DNA of 7,069 bases, taken from positions 1 to 7,069 of the forward strand of contig JAJONP010000103.1 in assembly GCA_021323555.1 (NCBI GenBank), given 5' to 3'. Position 1 is the stretch's first letter, and each line of letters starts with the position of its first letter. The notes under the pieces were generated by a model. That model saw only the letters and a list, made by a program, of their open reading frames with translations. It did not search any database and was not told the DNA's origin. A program made the translations under genes and the position numbers. Below, one piece after another: positions 6,893-7,069 of the stretch. The stretch comes from Gammaproteobacteria bacterium. GTDB lineage: Bacteria > Pseudomonadota > Gammaproteobacteria > DSM-16500.

Positions 6893-6912
6893 ACGTTCCT
6901 TTTTTGGAATGT
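6893..6912. repeat. Hairpin with T6 loop
   Basis: ACGTTCC (6893-6899) pairs with GGAATGT (6906-6912), with one G-T wobble, around a TTTTTT loop (6900-6905). No function can be assigned. It directly abuts the direct repeat that starts at 6910. Confidence 0.35.
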
Positions 6913-6943
6913 AAAAGTTTGTCGTCTACTGTAAAAGTGTCGT
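6910..6943. repeat. Short imperfect tandem repeat
   Basis: TGTAAAAGT occurs at 6910-6918 and again at 6930-6938, a 20-nt period. Each copy is followed by TGTCGT (6920-6925 and 6938-6943), with two extra T in the first copy. Two copies at one helical-turn multiple could be a protein-binding pair or a small duplication. Confidence 0.4.
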
Positions 6944-6983
6944 TGGAATTGTCACCGGGCGCATTGAACATAACGTTTTGCAG

Positions 6984-7017
6984 CTACCGGTAGTGCGGCT
7001 CAGGGCACTTTCTACCG
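6984..7017. repeat. Inverted repeat with central palindrome
   Basis: CGGTAG (6988-6993) pairs with CTACCG (7012-7017) and TGC (6994-6996) with GCA (7005-7007), leaving an 8-nt loop and a 4-nt bulge on one side. The left arm is itself part of the perfect palindrome CTACCGGTAG (6984-6993), so two alternative folds compete. It follows TAACGTTTTGCAGCTACC, a sequence type I associate with recurrent spacers in Bacteroidota. Confidence 0.45.
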
Positions 7018-7069
7018 AATGCTCCTAACAAAGATAACTGTTCCTAGGCATTTGCAAAGCAAAAGTAAT

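Larger units (their letters stand above)
6640..7069. other. Gene-free flank with serial hairpins and higher G+C
   Basis: I find no credible gene here. The stretch is richer in G+C than the genes (30 of 60 bases at 6961-7020) and carries hairpin after hairpin: 6658-6689 (TGCGC-CTC with GAG-AT-GCGCA), 6695-6707 (GTGCT, GAA loop, AGCAC), 6708-6724 (GCCTTA, TTGTT loop, TAAGGC), 6728-6779, 6794-6810, 6893-6912 and 6988-7017. The four larger or better-placed ones are listed separately, apart from the first three. The style resembles the long structured spacers often seen between genes in flavobacterial accessory regions; this is recalled, not searched. Confidence 0.5.

Noticed and set aside
6867..6971. 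Minus-strand open frame of 34 codons starting MFNAPGDNS and ending TWLP
   Set aside because: It is short, overlaps hairpins and the tandem repeat, has no recognisable motif and no clear translation start context. It is more likely chance, or a relic too decayed to name.
369..7051. ATGCCTAG at 369-376 and its reverse complement CTAGGCAT at 7044-7051 as terminal inverted repeats of the cassette
   Set aside because: With flanks of about 300 and 500 bases, an 8-base inverted match is expected by chance about twice. There is no extension of the match, no target-site duplication and no transposase.
6640..7069. Retron non-coding RNA upstream of the defence genes
   Set aside because: Hairpins are present, but there is no reverse transcriptase in the window, so the retron interpretation has no support.

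Overview
The window is a low-G+C bacterial segment that looks like Bacteroidota, most likely a flavobacterium or close relative. This is inferred from the A/T-rich coding sequence (a 60-base sample at 5641-5700 is about 27% G+C), A-rich leaders without clear Shine-Dalgarno sequences, a promoter candidate of the Bacteroidota TTTG / TAnnTTTG type, and the style of the flanking non-coding DNA. No marker gene in the window confirms it.

Layout. Positions 2-70 (+) hold the last 22 codons of a membrane-protein-like gene. Positions 71-372 are non-coding, with a bidirectional terminator hairpin (183-201) and a structured element (231-326) that may be a flavobacterial structured RNA. Positions 373-6544 are one minus-strand block of four genes, read from right to left: a GapS4a-like PD-(D/E)XK nuclease (310 aa), a GapS4b-like partner (391 aa), a 1055-aa N6-adenine DNA methyltransferase with an N-terminal nuclease-like domain (type IIG-like restriction-modification), and a 287-aa HEPN/abortive-infection-like protein. 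Spacings are 2 nt, 30 nt and a 1-nt TAATG overlap, so one transcript is likely. Positions 6545-7069 are non-coding: a promoter candidate overlapped by two nested dyads, then at least seven consecutive hairpins, including a 52-nt near-perfect inverted repeat. The far part of this flank is clearly richer in G+C (about 50% at 6961-7020).

Interpretation. This is a compact anti-phage defence cassette between non-coding flanks. From recalled family knowledge, the first two genes match GAPS4, a two-gene anti-phage system first described on gamma-mobile-trio islands of gammaproteobacteria. The third gene could modify and cut DNA as a single-protein restriction system. The fourth carries an HEPN-type R/H motif, so it could be an RNase-like effector acting when restriction fails. 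Whether these are two or three systems that happen to share a promoter, or one composite system, cannot be decided from sequence. The stop-start overlap argues that at least the methyltransferase and the HEPN protein are functionally linked.
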